Counted from the stretch's first letter, positions 9,399 through 19,630 are shown. The stretch is DNA of 64,000 bases from Solibacillus isronensis (GCF_023715405.1 NZ_JAMBOC010000001.1:930001-994000); one strand, 5' to 3'. Program-made: numbers and translations. The notes: a model not told the origin generated them from the sequence alone.

Positions 9399-10361
9399 AT
9401 GAATATCCAACTTACGAAAGTTCATGGTTCTGGAAATACATTTTATTTATACGAAGCATTATATGATGAACAATTTAATTTTGTGAATTTCACAAAACAA
9501 TTATGTCATCCATCCATTGATGGCGGGGCAGATGGCTTATTATTGGTGCTTCCTTCTTCCGCAGCAGATGCAAAAATGCGCGTCATTAATGCGGACGGCT
9601 CGGAAGCTTCGATGTGCGGGAATGGGTTACGCTGTGTCGCACGGTATGTCTGCGAAAAGTTAAATGTTAATGAAGCGGTGATCGAAACAATGCATGCCTG
9701 TTTGAAAGTGAAACGTGAGGACTCCATTTTTGAACAGCTTCCTACATACTCTGTAGAAATCTCGCCCATTTCATTTGAACTATCATCTTTGCCAATGAAG
9801 GTAGATAACAAACGACAATTGCGCCACGAAATTATACCTGCTTTTTCAGAAGAAATTCCTTTTACTGCGATTTCTGTACCGAACCCGCATTTAATCGGAA
9901 TCGTTGATAAAAAATATATCGAAAACACGATGCACCAACAAAAGCTAGCAGCCTATTTGAACAGTGAAAATGAATATTGTCCTGACGGGGTGAATGTCAG
10001 CTATGTCCAGTCATTATCGTCTGATGAAATATTTGTCCGAACTTATGAGCGTGGGGTAGGCTTTACAAATGCTTGCGGTACTGCAATGACCGCCTCTGCA
10101 CTGATTGCCTCAATTGAAGGATTCGTAACGAATAGTAAAGTAACTATCTATAACCCGGGAGGCTTTGTTCAATGTGAGGTTTCAAATAATGAAGGAAACT
10201 GGGAATTGGCGCTCATCGGAAATGCAACGGTATTAGGGGAATATGAATTCGAAATTCAAGACGAACAATTACAGTTGGTTCATATTCAGCCGGCAGAAGA
10301 GCAAATCCAATATGAGAAATGCAAACTTTTTGTGAAAGATAAAATAGAAAGCTTTCTGTAA
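9399..10361 (+). CDS. dapF: Diaminopimelate epimerase DapF
   Basis: DapF converts LL- to meso-diaminopimelate in the cytosol, the last shared step to lysine and peptidoglycan precursor. The two catalytic cysteines are visible: Cys73 in SMCGNGLRC and Cys226 in NACGTAM. ADGSEAS and the VPNPHLIGIVD segment also fit. At 320 residues it is about 35 longer than the usual family length, because of a C-terminal tail after the second domain. It may be cotranscribed with the cyclase gene 25 bases downstream, as no terminator separates them. Confidence 0.95.
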   Translation: MNIQLTKVHGSGNTFYLYEALYDEQFNFVNFTKQLCHPSIDGGADGLLLVLPSSAADAKMRVINADGSEASMCGNGLRCVARYVCEKLNVNEAVIETMHACLKVKREDSIFEQLPTYSVEISPISFELSSLPMKVDNKRQLRHEIIPAFSEEIPFTAISVPNPHLIGIVDKKYIENTMHQQKLAAYLNSENEYCPDGVNVSYVQSLSSDEIFVRTYERGVGFTNACGTAMTASALIASIEGFVTNSKVTIYNPGGFVQCEVSNNEGNWELALIGNATVLGEYEFEIQDEQLQLVHIQPAEEQIQYEKCKLFVKDKIESFL

Positions 10362-10386
10362 AGATCAGTAAAGTAGGGGGACAAGG

Positions 10387-12399
10387 ATGATGAGTTCCAT
10401 TTTTTCAATGGATCTATTGAATTTGTTATTCAAAAATAGTAATGATGCTGTGTTCTTTATGGAAAAAATAGATGAAAAGTATCGTTATATTTTTGTCAAT
10501 GATGCTGCAGTAAATTTGATTAATACGAATCCTTGCGGCAAAACGATCGAACAGGTAATTCCTTCCCATTTGGCAAAAACGATTATTCACCATTATGACT
10601 TAACAATCGAACAAAATAAGCAAGTTGAATTTGAAGATTTCACTTATGAAAGAATGAACGTTCGAAAACAAAGAACGACAACTATTCCAGTAATACAAGA
10701 CGGGAAAAATTATGTTTTGGCTATGACAAAAGAAGTGTCGATGAGTCTTGATTTAGAAGATAAATATTTATTTATGCGTTCCTTATTCTCTAATTCATTT
10801 TTATCAACGATATTAGTTTCCAATGACCTGCAATTGCTTGAAGCGAATACAAAATTTTTGGGTGAATTTAATATTCAAATGGAAGATGCTTCCCGTACAA
10901 GTATATTGGATATGCCTTTTATAGAAAGAAAAATGGCAATAAAATTAAAAAGCTATTTGAAACGTGCTCAGCTTGGAGAAAATGTTCAATCAAAAATGCT
11001 GTTTTTTATCGATAAACATAATGAACAGCGATGTTTTACTGCTTCTTTTTCTTCGCTGACAAGTAACGGTGAAAATATTGCCGTATTTATTATATTGCAA
11101 GAAATAACAGAGTATATAAAACAAGGACAGGCATTACGCACTGCATCGCATGGCCTGGAAATGTTCAAAAATGCGATCAATTCTTTTGCTGACGTTATTT
11201 TTACAGATGCTGACGGAAATATAATAGATGTAAATGAAAGAGTTATTAAAAATACAGGCTTTACCCACGACGAATTAATCGGTCTGCCACACCATTTTCT
11301 TCATTCAACGTATCACGCAGATACGGCTTCAATGAGTTATTGGCAAAAAGTCAGAAAAGAAGAAATTTGGCGTGATGAAGTATGCATTCGTAAAAAGAAT
11401 GGCGAAATTTATTGGGTGGACTCCACTATAATTCCTTTGAAAAATGAACTAGGGGATGTCGAGCAGTTTTTAATGGTTCAATATAATATTTCGTCTGAAA
11501 AGCAATTAATGTCTGAACTATATATAATTGAACGTAATTTCAGAGCGATTACTGAAAATACGAATGATTTTATTGTCGTAACAGACCGCTACGGCAAAAT
11601 TAAATACGCTTCACCTTCCTATTCAAGGAAACTTGGCTATCGGGAAGAAGAGCTGATAGGTGTTCCGTACGATCGATTGCTGAAGCCTGAAAGTGTCCAA
11701 CTGTGGCATGAAGCATTGAACCCGGAAAAGTTTGATAGTGTAGAAGAACAAAAAATTGAATTGCTTTTGTATAAAAAAGATAATAGTACGATATGGACGG
11801 AAGGGAATTATACGCTAACGTTCGATTTGGCAAATCATGAAATCACGGAAATTGTCATGGTTTCTAGAGAAATTACCGAGCGCAAGCAGCTGGAAGATAA
11901 ATTAACCTATTTAGCGTATCATGATAGTCTTACGCAGCTAGGTAATCGCCGGAAACTATACAAGGACTTTCCGCTGCTTAAAACCGAAGCAGACGAAACA
12001 GGCACCTGCCTGGCAATTTTATATCTTGACGGTGACAATTTTAAACAAGTAAACGATCTATATGGCCATGATGTAGGGGATGAGTTTTTAATTCAATTCG
12101 GGAAATCACTCGTTCGCAGTGTGCGAAACGAAGACCTCGTAATAAGGCTGGGCGGAGACGAATTTTTAATTGTTATAACAGGGCTGTCCACTGACGAAAA
12201 AGACCGTTCAGTTCAACTAGCCCATATTATGGACAGAATCAAAGAAAATCTGCAAATCGGATGGATGATTAGAGATGCGCATTTCTCACCTACTGCCTCG
12301 ATGGGTCTATCGATTTATCCACATCACAGTTTAAATTTGGATGTGCTTATCGACTTGGCAGATCAGGTATTATACAAGGCGAAACAATCTTCCAATTAG
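10387..12399 (+). CDS. PAS-PAS-PAS-GGDEF diguanylate cyclase
   Basis: This protein is predicted to make cyclic di-GMP from GTP. It is 670 residues long with no transmembrane segment, so it is a cytosolic sensor. About four PAS-like domains span residues 5-500, the best being around 260-380 (NAINSFADVIFTDADGN) and 385-500 (NDFIVVTDRYGKI). The GGDEF domain covers about 510-665 with an intact GGDEF at 589-593. An inhibitory I-site R-x-x-D lies at Arg580-Asp583, exactly five residues upstream. No EAL domain is present. The PAS ligand is unknown. ATG 10387 and ATG 10390 are both possible starts after AGGGGGACAAGG. Confidence 0.93.
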   Translation: MMSSIFSMDLLNLLFKNSNDAVFFMEKIDEKYRYIFVNDAAVNLINTNPCGKTIEQVIPSHLAKTIIHHYDLTIEQNKQVEFEDFTYERMNVRKQRTTTIPVIQDGKNYVLAMTKEVSMSLDLEDKYLFMRSLFSNSFLSTILVSNDLQLLEANTKFLGEFNIQMEDASRTSILDMPFIERKMAIKLKSYLKRAQLGENVQSKMLFFIDKHNEQRCFTASFSSLTSNGENIAVFIILQEITEYIKQGQALRTASHGLEMFKNAINSFADVIFTDADGNIIDVNERVIKNTGFTHDELIGLPHHFLHSTYHADTASMSYWQKVRKEEIWRDEVCIRKKNGEIYWVDSTIIPLKNELGDVEQFLMVQYNISSEKQLMSELYIIERNFRAITENTNDFIVVTDRYGKIKYASPSYSRKLGYREEELIGVPYDRLLKPESVQLWHEALNPEKFDSVEEQKIELLLYKKDNSTIWTEGNYTLTFDLANHEITEIVMVSREITERKQLEDKLTYLAYHDSLTQLGNRRKLYKDFPLLKTEADETGTCLAILYLDGDNFKQVNDLYGHDVGDEFLIQFGKSLVRSVRNEDLVIRLGGDEFLIVITGLSTDEKDRSVQLAHIMDRIKENLQIGWMIRDAHFSPTASMGLSIYPHHSLNLDVLIDLADQVLYKAKQSSN

Positions 12400-12428
12400 C
12401 ACATTCTTCATATCCATATCTTACTTGC

Positions 12429-12462
12429 AAGAATACGGAAATTTACTCCGTATTCTTTTTTT
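12429..12462 (+). terminator. Intrinsic terminator
   Basis: AAGAATACGGA (12429-12439) pairs with TCCGTATTCTT (12447-12457), followed by a T-run. Confidence 0.9.
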
Positions 12463-12477
12463 ATTGTAAAATACAAA

Positions 12478-12486
12478 TGGTACAAT
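12478..12486 (+). promoter_or_regulatory. Extended -10 promoter of arlRS
   Basis: TGG directly precedes TACAAT (12481-12486), giving a TGn extended -10 with no obvious -35. It lies between the upstream terminator and arlR. Confidence 0.5.
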
Positions 12487-12522
12487 AATGAAGATATATA
12501 TTGTTGATAGAGAGGGTAGCTG

Positions 12523-13194
12523 ATGAAACAGAAGATTTTAATAATTGAAGATGAAAAAAATATTGCACGTTTCCTTGAACTGGAGCTTAAGCACGAGCGA
12601 TTTGAGACGGTTGTTGCATATGATGGGAGAACGGGTCTGGAATTGGCTGAAAGTGAACTATTCGACTGTATTTTGCTCGATGTCATGCTGCCTCAATTAA
12701 ACGGGATTGAAGTATGCAGACGAATACGGAAAACAAGCGATGTACCGATTCTGTTAATTACTGCACGTGATGAAGTAATGGACCGCGTTTCAGGGTTGGA
12801 TGCGGGAGCAGATGATTATATCGTGAAGCCGTTTGCGATAGAAGAACTACTAGCCCGGATCCGTTCGATTTTGAGAAGAGTCCAGCATACTCAAAAATCT
12901 AAACAACTCATTGTAAGGGATTTAGAAATCGATGTGCATGCATATGAAGTAATATTTGAAAATAATAAAATCGAGCTGACAAGAAAAGAATTCGATTTAC
13001 TGAAGCTGCTTGTGGAGAACAGAAACCATGTATGTACACGTGAACGTATTTTAGAGACAGTTTGGGGATTCGATTCAGAGGTAGAAACTAATGTAGTTGA
13101 TGTATATATTCGCCATTTACGTTCAAAACTGCAAACAGAAAATACTCCGTACATTGAAACAGTACGTGGTGTTGGATATGTGATACGCGGGTGA
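12523..13194 (+). CDS. arlR: OmpR-family response regulator, ArlR-like
   Basis: This DNA-binding response regulator has 223 residues. The receiver domain occupies residues 1-120 with the acidic pair Glu9-Asp10, phospho-acceptor Asp53 in LLDVMLP, Thr80 and Lys102 in DDYIVKPF. A winged-helix Trans_reg_C domain runs from about 125 to 223 with [14 protein letters not shown] and the terminal RGVGYVIRG. The N-terminal half closely resembles staphylococcal ArlR as I remember it ([26 protein letters not shown]). The kinase gene overlaps its stop codon, so the two are a translationally coupled pair. Confidence 0.9.
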   Translation: MKQKILIIEDEKNIARFLELELKHERFETVVAYDGRTGLELAESELFDCILLDVMLPQLNGIEVCRRIRKTSDVPILLITARDEVMDRVSGLDAGADDYIVKPFAIEELLARIRSILRRVQHTQKSKQLIVRDLEIDVHAYEVIFENNKIELTRKEFDLLKLLVENRNHVCTRERILETVWGFDSEVETNVVDVYIRHLRSKLQTENTPYIETVRGVGYVIRG

Positions 13195-14594
13195 GGATGA
13201 TGAAAAACAAATTACTGAACCTTTCATTAAAATCAAAGTGGATGCTTGCAGTCGGTGTAACGATTTTTGTAAGCTATGCCCTTATTTCTGTTGTGCTGTA
13301 TATCGCATTGCAAACATGGCTTATTCATAATGAAGAAAAAAATGCATTGCGAACGGTTGATGATATGACAACATACTTTGAATCACAAGGTAACACTGTT
13401 ACAGTACAGGCACTCCAAAACAACACCGCATTGATGAAGGCCATTTTAAATCAAGAACAAACGGTACGTGTATTTAATCTGGATGGTATTGAGGTAATGC
13501 GTATCAATGATGCTGCGCCGGCAGCACAACTGCCAAAAAATCAAAATTATTTTTCAACTGTTATTGAAAAGCAGATGATTTCAGGATCTGAAAGCTATGT
13601 CATCCACAGAGTCGTTCAAATCGGACAATTTCAAGGGGTTATGCAGCTGATTCACCCATTAGCAGCATTTCAATCGATGATGAATTATATTTTGACAACA
13701 ATTTTTATTATTGGTTTCGGTGCCATTTTATTTTCGGTTGTGATCAGCTATTACCTGGCGAATATGCTAATGAAACCGCTTGTCCAATTACGGGACGCAA
13801 TGAGTTTTGTTAGAAAAAACGGGTTTACTGCACAGCCTAACTTTGATTATTCGGCAAAAGATGAGATTGGCGATTTACTTCATATGTATCGTACTTTAAT
13901 GAATGAACTGGAAATATCATTTACAAAACAGCAGCAATTTGTCGCAGACGCCTCGCATGAACTGCGAACACCGATTCAAGTTATTGAAGGTCATTTATCA
14001 TTAATTAAACGGTGGGGTAAAGATGAACCGGAAGTAATGGAAGAATCGTTAAACACTTCGTTAACCGAAATTGCGCGTATGAGAAAAATGATCGAAGAAC
14101 TATTGCAATTGGCAAGAAGGGAGCAAGCGGATGAACAGGCTGAGGCTGATATAGAACAAGTATATGAACAGGTAAGAGAAGAATTGTTGCAGCTATATCC
14201 TAACACTGAGTTTCGCCTCACTGTTACCGGTGATAAAACGGCTGCTTCCATTACCGAACATGCTTTAGCGCAAATCTTTAGAAATATTTTGAGTAATAGT
14301 ATACGATATAATAGCAATGTTCCAAAACTTCATGTAACAATTGATTATAATGAATTACAGTCGCAGATTTCAGTTACGTTAGAAGACAATGGCATCGGTA
14401 TTTCTGAACAACAATTACCACATATTTTCGACCGGTTTTACCGGGCGGATGCATCCCGAACTAATAAAGTTGCAGGTACTGGACTAGGGTTAAGTATTAC
14501 GAAGATGCTTGCAGATAAATATGAAGTGAAAATTGATGTCGAAAGTAAATTACAGAAAGGTACCTTTTTTTACCTTAAACTTCTTAAAAAATGA
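13191..14594 (+). CDS. arlS: Sensor histidine kinase, ArlS-like
   Basis: This membrane histidine kinase is the partner of the preceding regulator. Transmembrane segments lie at about 19-41 and 165-187 with an extracytoplasmic sensor domain between them. A HAMP domain at about 190-245 precedes the H-box [11 protein letters not shown] with His256. The N, G1 and G2 boxes include SNSIRYN, EDNGIGI and [10 protein letters not shown]. The H-box region, [17 protein letters not shown], strongly resembles ArlS/YkoH. The GTG at 13191 overlaps the arlR stop in GTGA. ATG 13197 or 13200 are alternative starts. Confidence 0.88.
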   Translation: MRMMKNKLLNLSLKSKWMLAVGVTIFVSYALISVVLYIALQTWLIHNEEKNALRTVDDMTTYFESQGNTVTVQALQNNTALMKAILNQEQTVRVFNLDGIEVMRINDAAPAAQLPKNQNYFSTVIEKQMISGSESYVIHRVVQIGQFQGVMQLIHPLAAFQSMMNYILTTIFIIGFGAILFSVVISYYLANMLMKPLVQLRDAMSFVRKNGFTAQPNFDYSAKDEIGDLLHMYRTLMNELEISFTKQQQFVADASHELRTPIQVIEGHLSLIKRWGKDEPEVMEESLNTSLTEIARMRKMIEELLQLARREQADEQAEADIEQVYEQVREELLQLYPNTEFRLTVTGDKTAASITEHALAQIFRNILSNSIRYNSNVPKLHVTIDYNELQSQISVTLEDNGIGISEQQLPHIFDRFYRADASRTNKVAGTGLGLSITKMLADKYEVKIDVESKLQKGTFFYLKLLKK

Positions 14595-14604
14595 ATAATT
14601 TTTC

Positions 14605-14696
14605 TCAATCTAATTACTATTTCAATAGTTCACGAAAAAAATTGCTTAATTTGATAAAAAGAGTTGTATTTTTTGTGAAGAGTAGTAAGATTGAGA
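14605..14696. repeat. Imperfect long inverted repeat after arlS
   Basis: CTCAATCT (14605-14612) pairs with AGATTGAG (14689-14696), and TTCAC-AAAAAA pairs with TTTTTT-GTGAA inside it (14630-14634 with 14676-14680). Together they give a roughly 90-base interrupted hairpin. It may terminate arlS transcription or encode a small structured RNA. Confidence 0.5.
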
Positions 14697-14832
14697 TGGA
14701 AAAAATGTTCTTCCGCCGTTTATAAATGTGCTTTTAGTCCATGTGGAAGAATGATAAAATATTATTTGCTTTGTTTTGGTAGATAAAAAGAGGGTACTTA
14801 CTTTATCTACATACAAAAGAAGGTAATTTTTG

Positions 14833-14849
14833 TATTGTGATATACAATA
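14833..14849. promoter_or_regulatory. Palindrome upstream of odhA, possible operator
   Basis: TATTGTGATATACAATA is a 6-5-6 inverted repeat about 60 bases before the odhA start, inside the 315-base gap after arlS. It is a candidate repressor site for the TCA genes, but no named consensus was matched. Confidence 0.4.
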
Positions 14850-14909
14850 TTATACCTTTTTAAGTAAATTATTGGAACAGCCATAAGGCAAAATTTGGAG
14901 GTTATTTTC

Positions 14910-17717
14910 ATGTCGAACAATGTATTACCTGCAGGTTCTCCATGGTCAGCGTTTTCTGGTCCTAACTTAGGTTACGTATTAGAGCAGTATGACTTATTCC
15001 TGCAATCTCCTGAAGAAGTGGAACCGGAACTAGTAGAATTATTCCAAGCTTACGGTGGTCCTGTATTTGCAGATGGTCAACAACCGGTTGCAACAGCAGC
15101 AGTAACAGGTACTGGAGACTACAAAAAAGTATTAGCAGCAGTTAAGCTGGCTGAATCAATTCGTGAATACGGCCATTTAGCAGCAGATTTATACCCATTA
15201 AAAAATCGTCAATTAGATACTTCACGCATTGAAGAAAGCGTATTCAATTTAACAGCAGCAGATTTACAAGCTATCCCTGCATCAGTATTTTTTGCAAATG
15301 TTCCTGCAGGTGTTACAAACGGTAAGGAAGCAATTGATTATTTGAAATCTGTTTACACAGATAAAATAGGTGTGGAAGTTGCACATTTACAAAATGCGGA
15401 AGAACGTGCTTGGATCGAAGCTCAAGTTGAAGGCGGAACTTTCAAAACAACGTTATCTGCCGAAGAAAAGAAAGCAGTATTAGAGCGTTTAACACGCATT
15501 GAAAACTTTGAAAAATTCATTCATAAAACATTTGTTGGTCAAAAACGTTTCTCTGGAGAAGGTTTAGACACTCAAATCATTTTATTAGACGAAATTATCA
15601 AATCTTCAGAAGCTAAAGGTGTAAAAAACGTTCGAATCGGTATGGCACACCGTGGTCGTTTAAACGTATTAACTCACGTATTAAAAAAACCATACGATAT
15701 GATGTTCTCTGATTTCGCCCATGTTTCTAACGACCTTTTCTTCCCTGAAGATGGTAAATTAGAAATTACAAAAGGCTGGACTGGCGACGTGAAATATCAT
15801 ATGGGTGCATCTTACACTCATGATTCTGGATTGAACGTTAAATTAGCTTACAACCCGTCTCACTTAGAAGTAGGAAATCCGCTTGTAATCGGTTCTGTAC
15901 GTGCAGCACAAGATGATGTATCAGCAGCTGGTGTTGCGAAACATGATCCATCAAATGCATTCGGTATCATCCTGCATGGTGACGCGGCATTCGCTGGTCA
16001 AGGGATTGTAACTGAAGGCTTCAACTTCTCTCAAACAGAAGGATTCAAAACAGGTGGTACAGTTCAAATTATCGCGAACAACATGATCGGTTTCACAACT
16101 GAGTTACATGATTCACGTTCATCTAATTATTCATCTGACCCTGCAAAAGGCTATGATATTCCGGTTATTCATGTAAACGCTGACAGCCCTGAAACAGTGG
16201 CAGCTGTTGGTCGCTTTGTTGCGGAATACCGTGCGAAGTTCAAAAAGGATATCGTAATCGACTTAATCGGTTACCGCCGATACGGTCATAACGAAACAGA
16301 TGATCCGACTGTTACAAACCCTGAAACATACAAATTAGTTGCAAAACATGAGCCGATTCGTGCATTGTATGGTGCAGAATTAGCAGAAGCGGGTGTTTTA
16401 TCTGCTGATGAAGTAAAAGCTTTAGATACTGCTATTTATGCGGAAATGCAAGCTGCGTATGATCATGTAAAAGAAATGGCTGAAAAAGACGAGCATGTAA
16501 CGCCTAATATGCCGGAAGAACTAAAAATCGAATTCCCTGAAATCGATACTAAAGTAGATGCTGAGCGTCTGGCTAAAGTAAATGAAGATTTACTTGTGTT
16601 TGCAGATGGTTTTGAACCGCAAAACAAGTTAGGTAAAATTTTAGCAAAACGCCGTGATGCATTCGCAGATGGTAAAATTGACTGGGGTCATGCTGAAACA
16701 TTAGCATATGCAACAATCACACAAGATGGCACACCAGTTCGTTTCACTGGTCAGGATGCACAGCGTGGTACGTTCTCTCAACGTCACTTAGTATTACATG
16801 ATAAAAACAATGGTTCTGAATTCACACCATTACATCACATTGAAGGTGCAAAAGCATCATTCTCAGTTTATAACTCACCACTTACAGAAGCAGGTGTAGT
16901 AGGTTTTGAATACGGGTACAATTTAGAAAACCAAAATGTATTATCAGTATGGGAAGCACAATTCGGTGACTTTGCAAACATGGCGCAAGTAATGTTTGAT
17001 AACTTCATCTCAAGTGCCCGCGCTAAATGGGGTCAAAAATCTGGATTCGTACTTCTTTTACCACATGGTTATGAAGGTCAAGGTCCGGAACACTCATCAA
17101 GCCGTATGGAACGATTCCTGCAATTATCTGCAGAAAATAACTGGTTCGTAGCAAACTGTTCAAATGCAGGCAACTACTACCACTTATTACGACGTCAAGC
17201 GGCATTACTAGGTACAGAAGGTGTACGTCCATTAGTAGTGGTTTCTCCAAAATCACTTTTACGTCACCCACTTGCTGCAGCTACTGCTGAACAACTTGCA
17301 ACTGGTCGCTTCCAGGAAGTAATCGAGCAAGAAGGTTTAGGCAAAAACAAAGAAGCGGTTGAAAAAGTAGTACTTGGTACTGGTAAAGTAATGATCGATT
17401 TAGCAGAACGCGTGAAAGACGGCGAAGGGCTTGATCACTTACACATCATCCGTGTTGAACAAATTTATCCATTCCCTGCACAACAAGTGAAAGATATTAT
17501 CGCTCGTTTCCCGAATGTTAAAGAAATCGTTTGGGTACAGGAAGAACCGAAAAACCAAGGTTCATGGACATATGTTCTTGAAACATTATATGATATAGCA
17601 GAAGGCAAAAAAGTGCGCTATGTAGGACGTCCTGCAATGAGCTCAACTTCTGAAGGCGATGGCGATTCACATAAAGCAGCACAAGCTAAATTAGTGAACG
17701 AAGCACTTGAAAAGTAA
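14910..17717 (+). CDS. odhA: 2-oxoglutarate dehydrogenase E1 component
   Basis: This thiamine diphosphate-dependent E1 subunit decarboxylates 2-oxoglutarate in the TCA cycle and passes the succinyl group to the lipoyl domain of OdhB. The 935-residue protein has the E1 marker segments IGMAHRGRLNVL, HMGASYTHDSG, LHGDAAFAGQG with the ThDP/Mg region, and YRRYGHNETDDP. The C-terminal transketolase part includes HGYEGQGPEHSS. The start at ATG 14910 is set by GGAGG at 14897-14901. An upstream in-frame TTG would overlap that site. The E2 gene follows 93 bases later, without an E3 gene. Confidence 0.97.
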   Translation: MSNNVLPAGSPWSAFSGPNLGYVLEQYDLFLQSPEEVEPELVELFQAYGGPVFADGQQPVATAAVTGTGDYKKVLAAVKLAESIREYGHLAADLYPLKNRQLDTSRIEESVFNLTAADLQAIPASVFFANVPAGVTNGKEAIDYLKSVYTDKIGVEVAHLQNAEERAWIEAQVEGGTFKTTLSAEEKKAVLERLTRIENFEKFIHKTFVGQKRFSGEGLDTQIILLDEIIKSSEAKGVKNVRIGMAHRGRLNVLTHVLKKPYDMMFSDFAHVSNDLFFPEDGKLEITKGWTGDVKYHMGASYTHDSGLNVKLAYNPSHLEVGNPLVIGSVRAAQDDVSAAGVAKHDPSNAFGIILHGDAAFAGQGIVTEGFNFSQTEGFKTGGTVQIIANNMIGFTTELHDSRSSNYSSDPAKGYDIPVIHVNADSPETVAAVGRFVAEYRAKFKKDIVIDLIGYRRYGHNETDDPTVTNPETYKLVAKHEPIRALYGAELAEAGVLSADEVKALDTAIYAEMQAAYDHVKEMAEKDEHVTPNMPEELKIEFPEIDTKVDAERLAKVNEDLLVFADGFEPQNKLGKILAKRRDAFADGKIDWGHAETLAYATITQDGTPVRFTGQDAQRGTFSQRHLVLHDKNNGSEFTPLHHIEGAKASFSVYNSPLTEAGVVGFEYGYNLENQNVLSVWEAQFGDFANMAQVMFDNFISSARAKWGQKSGFVLLLPHGYEGQGPEHSSSRMERFLQLSAENNWFVANCSNAGNYYHLLRRQAALLGTEGVRPLVVVSPKSLLRHPLAAATAEQLATGRFQEVIEQEGLGKNKEAVEKVVLGTGKVMIDLAERVKDGEGLDHLHIIRVEQIYPFPAQQVKDIIARFPNVKEIVWVQEEPKNQGSWTYVLETLYDIAEGKKVRYVGRPAMSSTSEGDGDSHKAAQAKLVNEALEK

Positions 17718-17737
17718 TAAATGATTTGTTTAAAAAG

Positions 17738-17766
17738 AGCTGCTTCTATTTAAAATAGAAGTGGCT
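17738..17766 (+). other. Intergenic hairpin between odhA and odhB
   Basis: AGCTGCTTCTATT pairs with AATAGAAGTGGCT. There is no T-tract, so it is more likely an mRNA-processing or stability hairpin than a terminator. Confidence 0.6.
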
Positions 17767-17810
17767 TGCTATACAATGAATGTGTAGCGTAATTAAAGGA
17801 GGATATGAAC

Positions 17811-19076
17811 GTGGCTGAAATTAAAGTCCCTGAATTAGCAGAATCAATTACTGAAGGTACAATTGCCCAGTGGGTGAAAAAAGTTGGAGATCGCGTAGAA
17901 AAAGGCGAATTCATCGTTGAGTTAGAAACTGATAAAGTTAATGCTGAAATCATCTCTGAAGAAGCAGGCGTTTTAAAACAAATTTTAGCTGAAGAAGGCG
18001 ATACTGTATTAGTAGGACAAGTAATCGCAGTAGTTGAAGCAGGCGAAGGCGCAGCACCTGCACCAGCTGCTAAAGAAGAAACACCAGCAGCAGCTCCGGC
18101 TCCAGCAAAAGAAGAAGCTCCTAAAGCAGCAGCACCTGCACCAGTTGCAGTTGAAGAAACTTCAGGTGAGCGTGTAATCGCTTCACCGGCAGCTCGTAAA
18201 TTAGCTCGTGAAAAAGGTATCGACTTAGCAGCAATCTCACCTGTTGACCCACAAGGTCGCGTACGTGTACAAGACGTTGCAGCACACGGTACAGCACCAG
18301 CAGCTCCTGCAGCATCAGCTGCCCAAGCTCCAGCAGCAGGTAATGGTCCAATGATCTTCACACCAGCAGCTGATACAGACCGTGTAACAGTTGAAAAAAT
18401 GAGCCGCCGTCGTCAAACAATTGCAAAACGTTTATTAGAAGTAAAACAATCAACTGCAATGTTAACTACTTTCAATGAAATTGATATGACGAACATTATG
18501 GCATTACGTAAGCGTAAACAAGATGAGTTCGTGAAAGCTAACGATATTAAATTAGGCTTCATGTCATTCTTCACAAAAGCTGTAGTAGCAGCATTAAAGA
18601 AATATCCATATGTAAATGCACAAATTAACGGTGATGAAATTCACTTAAACAACTTCTTCGATATCGGTATTGCTGTATCAACAGAAGAAGGTTTAGTAGT
18701 ACCGGTTGTTCGTGATGCAAACGCTAAAAACTTCGCTGAAATCGAGAAAAACATTGCGGAATTAGCTGGTAAAGCACGCGACAAAAAATTAGGCTTAAAC
18801 GACATGGCTGGCGGATCATTCACAATCACTAACGGTGGTGTGTTCGGTTCATTAATGTCAACACCAATCATGAATGGTACTCAAGCTGGTATTTTAGGTA
18901 TGCACTCAATCGTAAACCGTCCAGTAGCTGTTAATGGGGAAGTTCAAATTCGTCCAATGATGTATGTAGCATTATCTTACGACCACCGTATCATCGATGG
19001 TAAAGATTCTGTTGGCTTCTTAAAAACAGTAAAAGAAATGATCGAAAACCCAGAAGATTTATTATTAAATTCTTAA
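17811..19076 (+). CDS. odhB: Dihydrolipoamide succinyltransferase E2
   Basis: This E2 core of the 2-oxoglutarate dehydrogenase complex has 421 residues. The lipoyl domain occupies residues 1-76 with the modified Lys42 in [10 protein letters not shown]. An Ala/Pro-rich linker follows, then a peripheral-subunit binding domain ([16 protein letters not shown]). The catalytic domain ends with SYDHRIIDG, giving His392 and Asp396. The start is taken as GTG 17811 because AAAGGAGGA at 17795-17803 is 7 bases away, whereas ATG 17805 is only 1 base away. The resulting [12 protein letters not shown] also matches the known OdhB N-terminus. Confidence 0.96.
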   Translation: MAEIKVPELAESITEGTIAQWVKKVGDRVEKGEFIVELETDKVNAEIISEEAGVLKQILAEEGDTVLVGQVIAVVEAGEGAAPAPAAKEETPAAAPAPAKEEAPKAAAPAPVAVEETSGERVIASPAARKLAREKGIDLAAISPVDPQGRVRVQDVAAHGTAPAAPAASAAQAPAAGNGPMIFTPAADTDRVTVEKMSRRRQTIAKRLLEVKQSTAMLTTFNEIDMTNIMALRKRKQDEFVKANDIKLGFMSFFTKAVVAALKKYPYVNAQINGDEIHLNNFFDIGIAVSTEEGLVVPVVRDANAKNFAEIEKNIAELAGKARDKKLGLNDMAGGSFTITNGGVFGSLMSTPIMNGTQAGILGMHSIVNRPVAVNGEVQIRPMMYVALSYDHRIIDGKDSVGFLKTVKEMIENPEDLLLNS

Positions 19077-19089
19077 TAGTATTTTCTAT

Positions 19090-19130
19090 GCTAATGCGCG
19101 ATATTCTGTATATTGCGCATTAGCTTTTTT
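19090..19130 (+). terminator. Intrinsic terminator of odhAB
   Basis: GCTAATGCGC (19090-19099) pairs with GCGCATTAGC (19115-19124), followed by six T. Confidence 0.92.
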
Positions 19131-19188
19131 GTTAAGGAAACTATAGAATATTGCATTGTAGATAACGTAAAAATATAGTTTTATCCAC

Positions 19189-19310
19189 GTCTAGGCTAAA
19201 GCGCCAACTCCTCGCACCATTAGGTCCCTCCGTGCAAAAGTGGTGGAGCGTTTACTTTTGCGCCGGGCCCTCCAATGTATGTCAGAGTTGAACGGGCGCT
19301 TTAGCGCATT
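19189..19310. repeat. Bacillales-type intergenic repeat element
   Basis: This is a GC-rich island in AT-rich DNA. GCTAAAGCGCC (19195-19205) pairs with GGCGCTTTAGC (19295-19305), and CAACTC pairs with GAGTTG just inside. Further inner pairing includes GCAAAAG/CTTTTGC. The order GTCTAG, AGCGCC, CCTCG, GGTCCCTCCG, GGGCGCTT recalls the dispersed non-coding repeats seen in many Bacillus and Geobacillus genomes. The family call is from memory. Confidence 0.6.
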
Positions 19311-19343
19311 TATTCTTACAGTGAAATTTCAGAAAAATGAGTG

Positions 19344-19372
19344 TTGACGGAAATGTCGCAATAATGTAATAT
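19344..19372 (+). promoter_or_regulatory. SigA-type promoter of the lysine riboswitch transcript
   Basis: TTGACG (19344-19349) and TAATAT (19367-19372) are separated by exactly 17 bases and lie just upstream of the riboswitch. Confidence 0.75.
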
Positions 19373-19395
19373 AAACATATCAATTTCATATTAAA

Positions 19396-19590
19396 ACCTC
19401 ACACTCTCGTGAGGTAGAGGCGCGATACTTAACAGTTTTATATGGAGCCATGAGCTGGCTGTGAGATATAAGAGAAGGAAATATCGCCGAAGTGTTGTAA
19501 ATGCTCAATTATACAATGCTGGGTCTGCAGTGAATAATTGCAGAACTGTCTCAATCATCTATATCCCTGATGGTTGAGTTGTGCTATCTC
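19396..19590 (+). promoter_or_regulatory. Lysine riboswitch (L box) aptamer
   Basis: The sequence shows the conserved L-box core in order: AGAGGCGCGATACTTAACAG, GAAGGAAATATCGCCGAAG, GCTGGGTCTGCAGTGAATAA and the GTGCTATCTC end. P1 is formed by GAGGTAG (19411-19417) and CTATCTC (19584-19590). An upstream hairpin, ACCTCAC (19396-19402) with GTGAGGT (19409-19415), overlaps the 5' strand of P1 and would exclude it. A terminator follows at 19631, so lysine should switch the downstream importer off by premature termination. Confidence 0.92.
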
Positions 19591-19630
19591 AAAATGGGAA
19601 CTGTAGAGGATTCGGGCTAATTATAATTTA

